Below, one piece after another: positions 19,136-28,801 of a DNA stretch of 64,000 nucleotides. Origin of the DNA: Brevibacillus brevis (GTDB lineage: Bacteria > Bacillota > Bacilli > Brevibacillales > Brevibacillaceae). The translations under genes were made by a program, and so were the position numbers. How positions within the stretch are numbered: position 1 is the first letter of the stretch; the number at the start of each line of letters is the position of its first letter. The stretch lies in assembly GCF_022026395.1 (NCBI RefSeq), contig NZ_CP041767.1, positions 3,814,501 to 3,878,500 of the forward strand, given 5' to 3'. The notes below the pieces were generated by a model that made no database searches, had not been told where the DNA came from, and saw nothing but the letters and a program-made list of their open reading frames with translations.

Positions 19136-20560
19136 TTACACATTAATCTCCAAAAACCATTCGCGAATCGAATCTTGCAGCTTCTGCAAGGCTGCCGCAT
19201 TCGTTGCTTCACAATAAATACGCACCAACGGCTCTGTGCCAGACGGACGGATCAAGACCCAATGTCCTTCCTCGAGCAACAGCTTGACCCCATCCACTCT
19301 TTGAATCTCCAAAACCTGATAAGGACCGATGAGTGCAGGTGGCTTGGCGATCATTTGCTGTACCCATTGATCTTTTTCCGGCAATTTCATATCAAGCCGC
19401 GTGTGGAACAGCTCGCCGAACTGCTCGTAGACGTCTCGCAGTATTTGATCGATTCCTTTGTTTTCATACGCGCACATTTCGGCAAGCAACAAATTGATGA
19501 GTACGCCGTCCTTCTCCGGGATGTGACCGAGAATACTCGCCCCGCCACTTTCCTCTCCGCCGATAAGCACATCGCCTTTGCGCATTTCCTCACCAATGTA
19601 CTTGAAACCGACTGGCGTCTCTACCAACTCAAGACCATAATGCGTAGCCATCTGATCCAGCAGATGCGTGGTTGCTACCGTTCTCACAATGCGTCCAGTC
19701 AAGCCACGATTTTTTCGCAAATGATAGGTTAGCAGCACGAGTGCTTCATTGGGCGTGATATACTGTCCAAAGCGGTCGACGACTCCGAAGCGATCCGCAT
19801 CGCCGTCATTGGCAAGACCAAGAGATGCTTGGCGTTCTACGACTTCTTTTTTTAACAAATGTAAATGCTTATCGTTTGGCTCAGGCAAATCTCCGCCAAA
19901 AGCTGCATCCGGTACCTCTCGGATACCGACGTTTTTCACCCCCGCCTCTGACAAAAAACCGCTCACATAGCCCATACCGGCACCATGCATGGCATCGACA
20001 ACAACGGACAAGGAAGAGTTTTTCAAAACATCCATATTTACCATCCGTCTCAGATGCGCCTCGTAATGAGGACGCAGCACAATGACTTGCAGCAGCTTGC
20101 GGGTCTTTGCTTCCGCGAGGGAAATCGTACGCACCGATTTGGTCTGGCAGGTTTCGCTGATCCACTCTTCCAATCTTTGCGTGATCGCAGGCGTTGCGGG
20201 TCCAGCGTACTCCGGAATGTATTTGATGCCGTTATATTCGGGTGGATTGTGACTGGCCGTGATCATGATTGCGCCACTCGCTGCAAAATGCTTCACTCCA
20301 AAGGCTACGGCAGGCGTTGGCGCTGCTTCGTTCACCAAATAGGTACGAATGTCATTGGCGGTCAGGACAGCTGCAACCTCCTGTGCAAAGCGTCTCCCGA
20401 GAAACCGCGTGTCGTGTCCAACCAAAACAGGCTGCTCCTGCTGTCCGATTTCTTTGGTATAGCTGGCGATGGCTTGTGCGACAATACGGACATTCTCGAC
20501 AGTAAAGCCATCTGCGATTATGTCGCGCCAACCGTCCGTACCGAAACGGATCGTTGTCAT
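19136..20560 (-). CDS. Phosphoglucomutase/phosphomannomutase family enzyme
   Basis: 474 residues of the alpha-D-phosphohexomutase superfamily, which interconverts hexose 1- and 6-phosphates. All four active-site elements are intact: phosphoserine S103 in MITASHNPPEYNG, metal loop NDGDADRFG (D252, D254, D256), sugar loop GEESGGAS, and phosphate loop RPSGTEPLVRIY. It is the last gene of a five-gene operon with a GH15 enzyme, a sugar-nucleotide pyrophosphorylase-like protein and a GH57-GT4 fusion. It would supply glucose-1-phosphate or mannose-1-phosphate for polymer synthesis or recycle it. Glucose versus mannose specificity cannot be read. A weak hairpin and the 515-bp repeats follow. Confidence 0.88.
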   Translation of the reverse strand: MTTIRFGTDGWRDIIADGFTVENVRIVAQAIASYTKEIGQQEQPVLVGHDTRFLGRRFAQEVAAVLTANDIRTYLVNEAAPTPAVAFGVKHFAASGAIMITASHNPPEYNGIKYIPEYAGPATPAITQRLEEWISETCQTKSVRTISLAEAKTRKLLQVIVLRPHYEAHLRRMVNMDVLKNSSLSVVVDAMHGAGMGYVSGFLSEAGVKNVGIREVPDAAFGGDLPEPNDKHLHLLKKEVVERQASLGLANDGDADRFGVVDRFGQYITPNEALVLLTYHLRKNRGLTGRIVRTVATTHLLDQMATHYGLELVETPVGFKYIGEEMRKGDVLIGGEESGGASILGHIPEKDGVLINLLLAEMCAYENKGIDQILRDVYEQFGELFHTRLDMKLPEKDQWVQQMIAKPPALIGPYQVLEIQRVDGVKLLLEEGHWVLIRPSGTEPLVRIYCEATNAAALQKLQDSIREWFLEINV

Positions 20561-20579
20561 CTACTCATCTCTCCCCTCG

Positions 20580-22541
20580 TTACCGCAACTCATTCACCTT
20601 CTCCAAATAACGCAAAACAGTGGCAACATAAGTAGCATGCGACCATGTCAGGGGTGCAACGGACACAGGAGCACCTGTATACGGATCGAGCTGTTCGGAG
20701 AGCACGCCGCTTTGTAGGGCATGTCGTACGACCCAAGCCAGTCTGCTCTTTGGCTCTTGGAGTTCATCGAGCGATTTTGCCTTGGCAATTTCCCAATCAG
20801 CCACCCATAAAGTGCAAATGATCCATGGATTTCCCGGCACCTTCACCGTGTCATGTGATTTTTTGAAATAGTAATCCCCTTGATAGCGGGCAATTCCACC
20901 GATCGCCGTGTCTACCCGCAAACTTTTTTTGACAGCTTCCATTGTCCGCTCAACCCTCGGATCATCTACGGAAAACACATCAAGCGCAAACAAGGCGAAC
21001 AAGCTGCTCTCCACCGTGAAATCTTTTTCGACACTCCCATCTGCTCTTACATAAATCCCGCGCAGAAAACGCCCGCTTTCAGGGTCGTACAGATGTTTTT
21101 CCATCGCCCCACGAATGCGCTCTGCCCCTTCTGCGTAGCGTTTGTAGCGCCGATCATCCCCGAACAACTGGGCGAAACGAGCTGCAGCCATTAAGCCTGC
21201 AAAAACCGTAGCACTGCTAAACGTAAAAATTCCCCGTCGCTCTTCCCATAAGTCGTAGCTTGGTTTTGGGAGTTGCAGCTCTGAATGGACATACTCCAGC
21301 AAAAAGCGAGCTGCCGGACGAACCAGCGTGGGATAGAGAGCCTGGCAATCTTCAATTTGCTTGCCGCTCTTGTATTGCTCCCAGAGGGCATACAGCACGA
21401 GCGCCGTCTCATCCTCCTGAATCGGGAGCTGAATTTCTCCGTCAACAATATACGGATGCCAACTGGAGCCGACAGACCCATCTGGATTGTACTTGTGCAG
21501 CAAATATCCTTCCTTATTCAAGGCGTCTGCACAAAACCGAAAAAATGGTGCGACGACTCCCGTGTAGCCCGCTTTCGCCATCGCACTCGCAATCAACGCC
21601 CCGTCTCTTGGCCACATGTAGCTGTAATGGTCGCGATTGAATTGAAGAATATCCGAGTCATTCGCTGCGAGAATCGCTCCGTTCTGATCGATTTGCGTAC
21701 GCACGAGTAGCAAGCTGGTCTTGTACAGATTGACAACCTCTGCCGGAAGATCAGCAAAGTCACGCCCTTCCTTATTGACCCAACGCTGCCAATACACCGC
21801 TACCCGATTGAGCAAATGTTCCGGATCACTTTCGAGTACATACTGGTTCAATCCTTTGACAGCCTCATACGATTCACCAATGCACATCCAGTAGAAGAGC
21901 GCCTTCTCTTCTTGGGGTTGCAGGGTGAGAGAAAAAGAGATTGTACTATCTACGGAGCCTTGCGCAATCGGATTGCCAGACAAAAGACCATCCTCTGCGT
22001 CCCTCCAGGTCCCCTCCGCATAGTTGAACCGCTTGATTCCGACGCTATATTGATCGATCCCACCCGTATCCGTTTTTCCATTCGCCATGATGTACACATT
22101 GCGCTTGTAGTGATAAATGGTGCGCAGGATGGGATCAAAAACAGCGGTATCCCCTACCTCCGTCTCATTCAAGCTGAAATCGTGATGAAAAAACAGCCTG
22201 ACCTCCCGCATCTCGCTCGTCAAATTTCGAACGCACACCTTTTTCAAATAAATCGGGTCACGCTGATGCACCCCATCTGCGATTTGCAAGGAGATGCCCA
22301 GATGTTCATGATGCGCATGAACATCTGTCACCAAAGACTCCTGTCCGTATCCGAGCTGCCGCGTCCAGCCGTCTTCATCCAGCCAGGAAAAGCGACCTTG
22401 TACCCATATCCCCAGCTTGCTAAAGTGTCCCCCGACATGATTCAACTGACCGACATACGGAAAATAGAGATCTCGCATGTGCAGTTTGTCATCAAAATTA
22501 ATCAGCAGTTTTCCATTCCCGACGACGAGCGGTCTCGGCAT
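20580..22541 (-). CDS. Glycoside hydrolase family 15 (glucoamylase-like) protein
   Basis: 653 residues with no signal peptide, so it acts in the cytosol. The N-terminal part (GNGKLLINFDDKLHMRDLYFPY onward, cut here to its gist) is the beta-sandwich found before bacterial GH15 barrels. The (alpha/alpha)6 barrel starts near residue 280 with RDHYSYMWPRDGALIASAMA. The general-acid Glu is probably in YDLWEERRGIFTFSSA (about residues 425-440), and the late PLTWSHATYV is a family motif. Relatives include glucoamylases, dextran glucosidases and trehalases. In this operon it probably trims or degrades the alpha-glucan made by the neighbouring synthase. It lies 19 bp before the mutase gene. Confidence 0.85.
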   Translation of the reverse strand: MPRPLVVGNGKLLINFDDKLHMRDLYFPYVGQLNHVGGHFSKLGIWVQGRFSWLDEDGWTRQLGYGQESLVTDVHAHHEHLGISLQIADGVHQRDPIYLKKVCVRNLTSEMREVRLFFHHDFSLNETEVGDTAVFDPILRTIYHYKRNVYIMANGKTDTGGIDQYSVGIKRFNYAEGTWRDAEDGLLSGNPIAQGSVDSTISFSLTLQPQEEKALFYWMCIGESYEAVKGLNQYVLESDPEHLLNRVAVYWQRWVNKEGRDFADLPAEVVNLYKTSLLLVRTQIDQNGAILAANDSDILQFNRDHYSYMWPRDGALIASAMAKAGYTGVVAPFFRFCADALNKEGYLLHKYNPDGSVGSSWHPYIVDGEIQLPIQEDETALVLYALWEQYKSGKQIEDCQALYPTLVRPAARFLLEYVHSELQLPKPSYDLWEERRGIFTFSSATVFAGLMAAARFAQLFGDDRRYKRYAEGAERIRGAMEKHLYDPESGRFLRGIYVRADGSVEKDFTVESSLFALFALDVFSVDDPRVERTMEAVKKSLRVDTAIGGIARYQGDYYFKKSHDTVKVPGNPWIICTLWVADWEIAKAKSLDELQEPKSRLAWVVRHALQSGVLSEQLDPYTGAPVSVAPLTWSHATYVATVLRYLEKVNELR

Positions 22542-22559
22542 GCCTTCACGTCCTTTTCG

Positions 22560-24965
22560 TTATAGGCTGTCGATCTCTCTCTTTTCGTGAAACTGATATT
22601 CGGCAATTCGCCTCGCATAGGAAGAAGCAAGCGTAGCCGCGGTCTCTGCCGTCGCCCCTTGCGAAATCACTTTTACGTGCGAATCCTCTGAATCGGGTAA
22701 AATCAGCACCCAGCCATTCGAATCGTACACCTTGATTCCATCGACGAGCTCCAGCAGCTTGCCTTTGTTTTCTTCCATCACTCTGCGCATGACCTTCCCT
22801 TTTGCTGCCCATGGGCAAAAGACAGTCTTTTTCTCCATATGGCACGCTGGCAACAACTCCAGCAAAACGCTGAGCGATTTTTCTTCAGAAGCGAGATACG
22901 AAAGAATTCGCATGAGACTGTAAACGGCGTCAAACATCGGATGAAAACGTTGTTCACTCGATACCTCCATCATGGACCGCGGAGAGACCTTGGTGCGTAC
23001 AACCTCCATTTGCAACAGCTGGGCCATATGCTCCAATTCAATCGGGGCACTCACTGGCAGGCCGATACGCCGATGTTGACCACTGCATGCCAGCAGTTGC
23101 AGCGCCGTGATCTGTTCATTCGAGAGCTTCTCTCCATGCTCGGTAAACAAGGTAAATTGCTCGCCATTTTTATCGAGACGAACGCCTAAATCTGCTCCCT
23201 TTTTTCGAATACCTTCTTGTATGGAGCTGTAATCGGCGGTAACTCCAAGTGCATGCAAGAGTGGCGCAAGAAAAGTAGGAAAAAAACGCTGTTCACTATC
23301 GATCAGCAGTCGAAAGCGCTGACGCTGGATGGACGATACGTTCAACTGTTGAACCAAAGCGTGAAGATATGCCTCTTGTACTTGATGCTCGACTTGCAGT
23401 GCTCCCAACCGATGCAGGTTGCGAACATAAGTCTCTTGCCAGTAGGCATTCTCAACTTTGCGCTCCATCTCACGGGAAATCGGCAAGCCCGCATGATCGA
23501 TGAATTGGATGACAATCTCTTTATCATCGACTGGCTCTGCCATATAAACATGAATGCCGCCTTTGCAATCCAGAGAGCGCACGCCGTACCGGATCAAAGG
23601 TGAATTGCCAATCCCGAGATCGACTGTATCAATTCCGGAAGAGCACAAACTGGTCATGATGCTATGCTTCAATAGCTGAGCAAATGGGTGTGCGCATGCC
23701 GAAAGCGCAATCTTATCCCCCGCTTGTAGTAAGTACGCGTAGGCAGCAGCAAGTCTAGTGACGAATTCGGGCGTGATGTCAACATTGCCAATGCCCTTGA
23801 TTCCTTGCGTCCCAAACAAATTTTTGGTTTGCTTGGCACCGTAAATGAGCGAGGTGGTGACAGTCGCATTTTCCCCGACTTCCTTATCCGGCCAAATTTT
23901 GATTCCGGCCTTTACCACTGACTTCGCCCCAATGAGGCACTGGTCTCCAATAACCGCCCCTTCCCCGAGTTGTACGCAATCTGCAATTCGGGTGTTGCGG
24001 CAGAGGGTCGTTCCTGTGATCTCTGCTTTTTTCCCAATGACACTGTTTTCCCAAATAATCGTCCTGGACAGCTTCGTACCGGAAGAAATCACCGTATTTT
24101 TTCCCAGAATGGAATAAGCACCGACGGCAACTCCAGCCTGCAAGTGTACATTTTCACCAATATAGACAGGGCCTTCCAACCGGACTGATGAATCGATGCG
24201 AACATCATTTTCCAAGAAAATGCGCGGCGCGATTTCCTGTGCTTTTATTTCGAGATGTACGTGTCCATCCAGCAAATCAAACTGGGCTTGCTGATAAACC
24301 TCCATAGAGCCAATATCGGACCAATAGCCACTTGCTTCATATCCGTATAAAGGCTTTGCTGCCTGCAAAAAGGACGGGAAAATGTCCTTGCTGAAATCCA
24401 CTTCCCGCTCTTCTTCTATAGAAGACAAGACCTCCGGCTCGCAGACGTATATCCCCGTATTCACCGTATCGCTAAAAACCTCCGCCCAGCTCGGCTTCTC
24501 TAAAAAACGGGTAATGCGTCCGGCCTCATCTGTCATGACAACTCCGAATTCCAGCGGTGTTTCTACGCGCGTCAAAATCAACGTAGCCAGTGCGTTATTT
24601 TGCTCATGAAAACGGATGGCTGCCGACAAATCGATGTCTGTCAACGTATCTCCACTGATCACAACAAAACGCTCATCGAGAAAATCGGCGCAGTTCTTCA
24701 CGCTGCCTGCCGTGCCCAACGGAATTGTTTCTTCAAAATAGACAAGCGAAACACCGTAGCGAGACCCATCACCAAACGTATCTCGGATGACATCAGGCAG
24801 ATACTGGAGTGTCACTGCTATCTCAGTAATCCCATGCTTTTTCAATAGATCAATCGTGTACTCCATGCAAGGCCGGTTTAAGAGTGGCACCATTGGTTTT
24901 GGCGTGTGGCATGTTAACGGACGTAGTCGTGTACCTTTTCCCCCAGCCATGATTACTGCCTTCAT
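22560..24965 (-). CDS. Nucleotidyltransferase - hexapeptide - degenerate phosphomannomutase fusion
   Basis: About 801 residues in three parts. Residues 1-235 are a sugar-1-phosphate nucleotidyltransferase (MKAVIMAGGKGTRLRPLT, then FVVISGDTLTDID). Residues about 245-375 are left-handed beta-helix hexapeptide repeats. The rest is a phosphohexomutase-like domain whose catalytic loops are changed: KGGIHVYMAEP (about 472) where TASHNP is expected, and DLGVRLDKNGEQ (about 600) where DGDGDR is expected. The mutase half is therefore probably inactive and structural or regulatory. The family is usually annotated mannose-1-phosphate guanylyltransferase; glucose-1-phosphate is equally possible given the GH57/GT4 neighbours. 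Start: ATG 24965 is used because the AAGGAGGAAG site lies inside the longer frame. Confidence 0.85.
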   Translation of the reverse strand: MKAVIMAGGKGTRLRPLTCHTPKPMVPLLNRPCMEYTIDLLKKHGITEIAVTLQYLPDVIRDTFGDGSRYGVSLVYFEETIPLGTAGSVKNCADFLDERFVVISGDTLTDIDLSAAIRFHEQNNALATLILTRVETPLEFGVVMTDEAGRITRFLEKPSWAEVFSDTVNTGIYVCEPEVLSSIEEEREVDFSKDIFPSFLQAAKPLYGYEASGYWSDIGSMEVYQQAQFDLLDGHVHLEIKAQEIAPRIFLENDVRIDSSVRLEGPVYIGENVHLQAGVAVGAYSILGKNTVISSGTKLSRTIIWENSVIGKKAEITGTTLCRNTRIADCVQLGEGAVIGDQCLIGAKSVVKAGIKIWPDKEVGENATVTTSLIYGAKQTKNLFGTQGIKGIGNVDITPEFVTRLAAAYAYLLQAGDKIALSACAHPFAQLLKHSIMTSLCSSGIDTVDLGIGNSPLIRYGVRSLDCKGGIHVYMAEPVDDKEIVIQFIDHAGLPISREMERKVENAYWQETYVRNLHRLGALQVEHQVQEAYLHALVQQLNVSSIQRQRFRLLIDSEQRFFPTFLAPLLHALGVTADYSSIQEGIRKKGADLGVRLDKNGEQFTLFTEHGEKLSNEQITALQLLACSGQHRRIGLPVSAPIELEHMAQLLQMEVVRTKVSPRSMMEVSSEQRFHPMFDAVYSLMRILSYLASEEKSLSVLLELLPACHMEKKTVFCPWAAKGKVMRRVMEENKGKLLELVDGIKVYDSNGWVLILPDSEDSHVKVISQGATAETAATLASSYARRIAEYQFHEKREIDSL

Positions 24966-24995
24966 CTTTTTTTCTTCCTCCTTCATCGTTGCAAT

Positions 24996-27833
24996 CTATG
25001 TTGTCATGCCGATTTCCGCAGGATCGCCAAGCGAACGGTATAGATCGATGGTTTGGCTAGCCAGAAGTGTCCAGTTGTAAAACTGTTTAACATCTTGCAT
25101 TGCCGTCTGGGCCAGTTTATGCCGCTGATCAGGGTCGCGCAGTAGCCAACGGAGTTGATTCGTCAGCGATTCGGGGTCACCTGTGTACATCATGGCGCCG
25201 TTTTCGCCGTGGCGAACGATCTCTCGCAGCCCTCCCGTATCCGCAACCAGAATAGGCGTACCTAAAGCCATCGCTTCTAGTGCAACAATTCCAAAAGGCT
25301 CATACAAGCTCGGGAATACCGCCACATCAGCCAAGGCGAACAGCTCATTTCTCCTTCGATCATCTACGAAGCCCAAGAAGCGTACTTGCTCAAAAAGTCC
25401 CATCTGATGGACCAACTGCTCCCATTCGTCTTGCATCGGTCCTCTGCCAGCTACAAGCAACCTCGCATGCGGAAACTCATCGCGCAGCCTTGCCATGGAC
25501 TCCAACAATAGGTGAACACCTTTTTCCCGGACCAAGCGGCCTACAAAAAAGAGAACAGGACCGTCCCCTATCGCCAACTCCTGCCGAAGCTGTTCACGAT
25601 TTACATCCGGCAGGGGAATGAGATCGACACCGTTGTGAATGACACGTAATTGGGACGATGGCGTTCCGAACAGGCGCATCACTTCCGACTCCATATACTT
25701 GCTGCATACGATCATCGAGTCAGAGCTTTGTGTTAGCGTACGTTCACACTCATGAATCCTTTGCTGCAACGGTGTATGAATACCTTGATGCCGACCATGT
25801 TCCAGTGCATGAATCGTGCTGACGAGCGGAAGGGAGTACCTCTGTTTCAGTTCGATCGCAGCCCAGCTCACCAGCCAATCGTGTGCGTGGATAAGATCTG
25901 GCCGCACCCCGAGTGACCATAGTTGGGAGACAGCATCGACCATCGCCAAATTCAGTTGAAACACCCATGCCAGAAAGTCAGCTTGTTCAGAAGGAATGTA
26001 CGTAGGCAAACGGTGTACGTGAACCCCTTCCATCGTCTCATCTATGGAGCATGAATCTGTCGCACGTGTCAGCACATGCACCGCTACTCCTTGCTGGACA
26101 AGATGCCTGGCGAGATCGTAGACAGCCCGGCCAAGCCCCCCTACCACATGAGGGGGAAATTCCCATGTAAGCATCAAAACAGTTTTTGTCGAAGCCTGAT
26201 CTTGCGCAGCCGCTACCAATTGACGCGATACGTTCACTCTATGCGTTTGTTTAGGCAAATAGAACGTGATATCCAAGTCAGGAAAGATCGGAAAATCAGC
26301 TTCTGCTTGTGTAATAGCCTCTTCATCCAGTTGATGCTCCCGATACATCGCCAAGAGAGCGCGCATGCGAACCAAATGGTCATGAATGCGTTGTACCGCA
26401 TACCGAGTGACCGTTTGACCGTCTAAAATAAACGCCCAATCACTGCTTTGGGCGAGCATCAATTCGCGTGCGGCCTGCCTGAGGCACCGTAAGGCAAGCT
26501 GATCTCCTTTCATTTCAGAATAGGTAGTAATCGCTCCGATCAGTTCCCCCTCTGCCTGATGCAGATGCCTGTATATCCAGCCATTGTTCTCGTTCAGCCA
26601 GACTTCTCCGTAGCCATTTCTTCCCCATGTAGACATCGGCAAGTGACCGCGATCCTGTTCTGGATACTCCTCCAAATATTCAGATGGTGTCATTAATTTC
26701 ACTTTTTTTGAATCACAAACCGTTTTGCGTATGAGAAAATCCAAAAACTGCGGACCCTCGAACCACCAATGGCCAAACAGCTCCGCATCATAAGTGGCGA
26801 CGACCAGCGGCTTGCGATCCATCCATTGACTGGCTTCCTCTACTTGACGCTCTCGGTGATACAGGAAGTGGCCCGCATGTGACGCTGCTTTTTCGCGCGC
26901 CCAGCTTGGCTCATACCAGTCTTTATCCCCTTCTTTTCCGGTAATCCGATAGTATTTCAAACCGGTATGCACGCGAATGCCGTCAGGATGGATGTACGGT
27001 TCAATGTAGCTCATCTCCCTGTCAAATCCGATATCCCTGTAGTATTCCCGATAGTCATAGTCCCCCGGATAACCATCGATCGAGCTCCATACCTGGCGGG
27101 AAGCCACTTCATCTCGGGCAAAGGCAGCCACATCATGGGGCGTAAACAAGGGAGCCAGCACACCTCTGCGAGGTAAAGGCGTCGCATGCTCTATCGTGTG
27201 ACTGTCTACAAAGAAATACCGAAGTCCGGCTTCTTTCAGCAAACGATCCAGTCCAGGTGTATACCCGCACTCTGGCAGCCAAATTCCCTTCGGACGTCTT
27301 CCCAAAATCCGCTCATGTGTATCAATACCTACCAGAAGCTGTGCCCGAATCGCCTCTTCTGTTTCTACATAGGGCAAAAAGGAGTGTGTGGCAGCGCAAG
27401 TGATGAGTTCGAGGCATCCACTGTCCGCGATTTTCCGAAAGGCCTTGATCAGTTGAAAATCCCACTTGCGGCAATAGGCAATGATGGTTCGAAATCGTTC
27501 CACATACATTTTGGCGATACGGTTTTCTCGGGGTTGACTTGCGGTTCGTTTGACTTCCTTCCCAGCCAATTCAACGGTCTTCGCTAGATGTGTGCGAAAA
27601 CGTGTCACGATCAGATCATCATCCAGCATGGAAAGTAATGTCGGAGAAATAGCAAGGGTCATGCGAAAAGCGATGCCGTCTGAGAGGAGTTTGTCGAAAA
27701 CCATGAGCAAAGGAAGATAGCATTCCAGCATGGCTTCATACACCCAGCGCTCTTCCAGGCGATCGTCCCGATCCCCGTGTCGGACATAAGGCAAATGGGC
27801 ATGCAACACGAGGGAGAAATAACCTTTGTGCAC
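24996..27833 (-). CDS. GH57 branching-enzyme-like / GT4 glycosyltransferase fusion
   Basis: A 945-residue two-enzyme fusion. Residues about 1-520 are a GH57/DUF1957 domain: SLVLHAHLPYVRHG at the start, nucleophile E188 in GIWLPECGY and acid D349 in TYDAELFGHWWFEGP, close to the positions in Thermus branching enzyme. Residues about 540-930 are a GT-B transferase: MLTWEFPPHVVGGLGRAVYD, FVGRLVREKG, and the E-x7-E pair E845/E853 in EPFGIVALE, as in GT4/glycogen-synthase-like enzymes. Together they could elongate and branch an alpha-1,4-glucan. The start is GTG 27833 behind GTGAGGTG; the frame is open upstream but overlaps the DUF4912 gene. Gap to DUF4912 is 10 bp. Confidence 0.88.
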   Translation of the reverse strand: MHKGYFSLVLHAHLPYVRHGDRDDRLEERWVYEAMLECYLPLLMVFDKLLSDGIAFRMTLAISPTLLSMLDDDLIVTRFRTHLAKTVELAGKEVKRTASQPRENRIAKMYVERFRTIIAYCRKWDFQLIKAFRKIADSGCLELITCAATHSFLPYVETEEAIRAQLLVGIDTHERILGRRPKGIWLPECGYTPGLDRLLKEAGLRYFFVDSHTIEHATPLPRRGVLAPLFTPHDVAAFARDEVASRQVWSSIDGYPGDYDYREYYRDIGFDREMSYIEPYIHPDGIRVHTGLKYYRITGKEGDKDWYEPSWAREKAASHAGHFLYHRERQVEEASQWMDRKPLVVATYDAELFGHWWFEGPQFLDFLIRKTVCDSKKVKLMTPSEYLEEYPEQDRGHLPMSTWGRNGYGEVWLNENNGWIYRHLHQAEGELIGAITTYSEMKGDQLALRCLRQAARELMLAQSSDWAFILDGQTVTRYAVQRIHDHLVRMRALLAMYREHQLDEEAITQAEADFPIFPDLDITFYLPKQTHRVNVSRQLVAAAQDQASTKTVLMLTWEFPPHVVGGLGRAVYDLARHLVQQGVAVHVLTRATDSCSIDETMEGVHVHRLPTYIPSEQADFLAWVFQLNLAMVDAVSQLWSLGVRPDLIHAHDWLVSWAAIELKQRYSLPLVSTIHALEHGRHQGIHTPLQQRIHECERTLTQSSDSMIVCSKYMESEVMRLFGTPSSQLRVIHNGVDLIPLPDVNREQLRQELAIGDGPVLFFVGRLVREKGVHLLLESMARLRDEFPHARLLVAGRGPMQDEWEQLVHQMGLFEQVRFLGFVDDRRRNELFALADVAVFPSLYEPFGIVALEAMALGTPILVADTGGLREIVRHGENGAMMYTGDPESLTNQLRWLLRDPDQRHKLAQTAMQDVKQFYNWTLLASQTIDLYRSLGDPAEIGMTT

Positions 27834-27843
27834 AAATGACACC

Positions 27844-28464
27844 TCACTTATTTGATGTTTTGGTATACAACGAATAGGAGGAAAAGTTCTCAAACCAGGA
27901 AGGTGTAGCTGGATCGTGGACGGGCTCAACTAGCGGTTCCCCCCAGCTAGCTTTTGAATGGCGTGGAGTAACTACCGTTTCCGAGCGTAATATCGGACAA
28001 AACCGATTGTGTTCATATAAACCAAAATCAACAATGTATGTACGTCCTGGCTCTACATCTTTCACATACCAGGAATGAGCCTCTTCATGTACGAACACAT
28101 CTCGGACGGAATGCGCATTTTTTCCATCAAATAAGCGTTCGGTCACATCATACAGACGCAAGCCCTTCTGGATGTGACGATAATCGGCTTGCAGGTACGA
28201 TGCGACCATTCTCATGCGCGGCCAAGTGATTTCCCAATAGATGAATAACACCGTCGGTCCTTGTACCATCACTTTGACAATGTCCCGACCATAAAACCCA
28301 GGCAATTGCCATTCCAATTCTCTTCTAGCGGGAGATGATGCCTCTGGCTTGGCACGGTCTTTTTGCAGACGATACTTTACTTGACCGATCGTTAAGCCGC
28401 ACTCTTTGGCAATTTGTGCAATGGACATGGATCGTGAACGCAGTTCGAGAATTTTTTCCAGCAT
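27844..28464 (-). CDS. DUF4912 protein with N-terminal helix-turn-helix
   Basis: 206 residues, first gene of the polysaccharide operon. Residues 12-35 (SMSIAQIAKECGLTIGQVKY) read as a resolvase-like helix-turn-helix. Residues about 48-170 are the DUF4912 domain: LPGFYGRDIVKVMVQGP, LFIYWEIT, LRLYDVTERLFDG, and WYVKDVEPGRTYIVDFGLY. DUF4912 is commonly found next to GH57/GT4 genes and looks like an immunoglobulin-type or carbohydrate-binding fold, so a glycan-sensing regulator is a reasonable inference, not a demonstrated one. ATG follows AGGGGAG. The divergent collagenase gene starts 337 bp away. Confidence 0.75.
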   Translation of the reverse strand: MLEKILELRSRSMSIAQIAKECGLTIGQVKYRLQKDRAKPEASSPARRELEWQLPGFYGRDIVKVMVQGPTVLFIYWEITWPRMRMVASYLQADYRHIQKGLRLYDVTERLFDGKNAHSVRDVFVHEEAHSWYVKDVEPGRTYIVDFGLYEHNRFCPILRSETVVTPRHSKASWGEPLVEPVHDPATPSWFENFSSYSLYTKTSNK

Positions 28465-28801
28465 CTTCTAGCACTCCCCTCCGCCAACTTCGCCTATCTG
28501 TGATTTCCCAATGTCAATCATAGCCAATGCGGCTAACAAAGACTGTCGAATGCTGGATGCACATCCCTCCTTCTTTTGTCGATCAACAATCATGTTTTCG
28601 TCATAGGCAAACAAAAGTCGCTCTCTTTCCATACTTACAAAGCTACTTCACTAGACATTCTTTTCTTTTTGCCAAATAGGAAAAAAGAGCTATATTCCGT
28701 CATCTTTTGTTTTATTTGTAAGTATTTTCATGTTGGATACCGATACTATAAAATATTCACTTATACTTCCAAAATGAATGAAAAAGGAGTCAACGAAAGA
28801 A
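28465..28801. other. Divergent intergenic region
   Basis: AT-rich gap between the DUF4912 gene (leftward) and the collagenase gene (rightward). It must hold both promoters. TACTATAAAATATTC at about 28744-28758 could be a -10 region for the collagenase gene but no well-spaced -35 accompanies it. No gene or RNA structure is visible. Confidence 0.4.
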
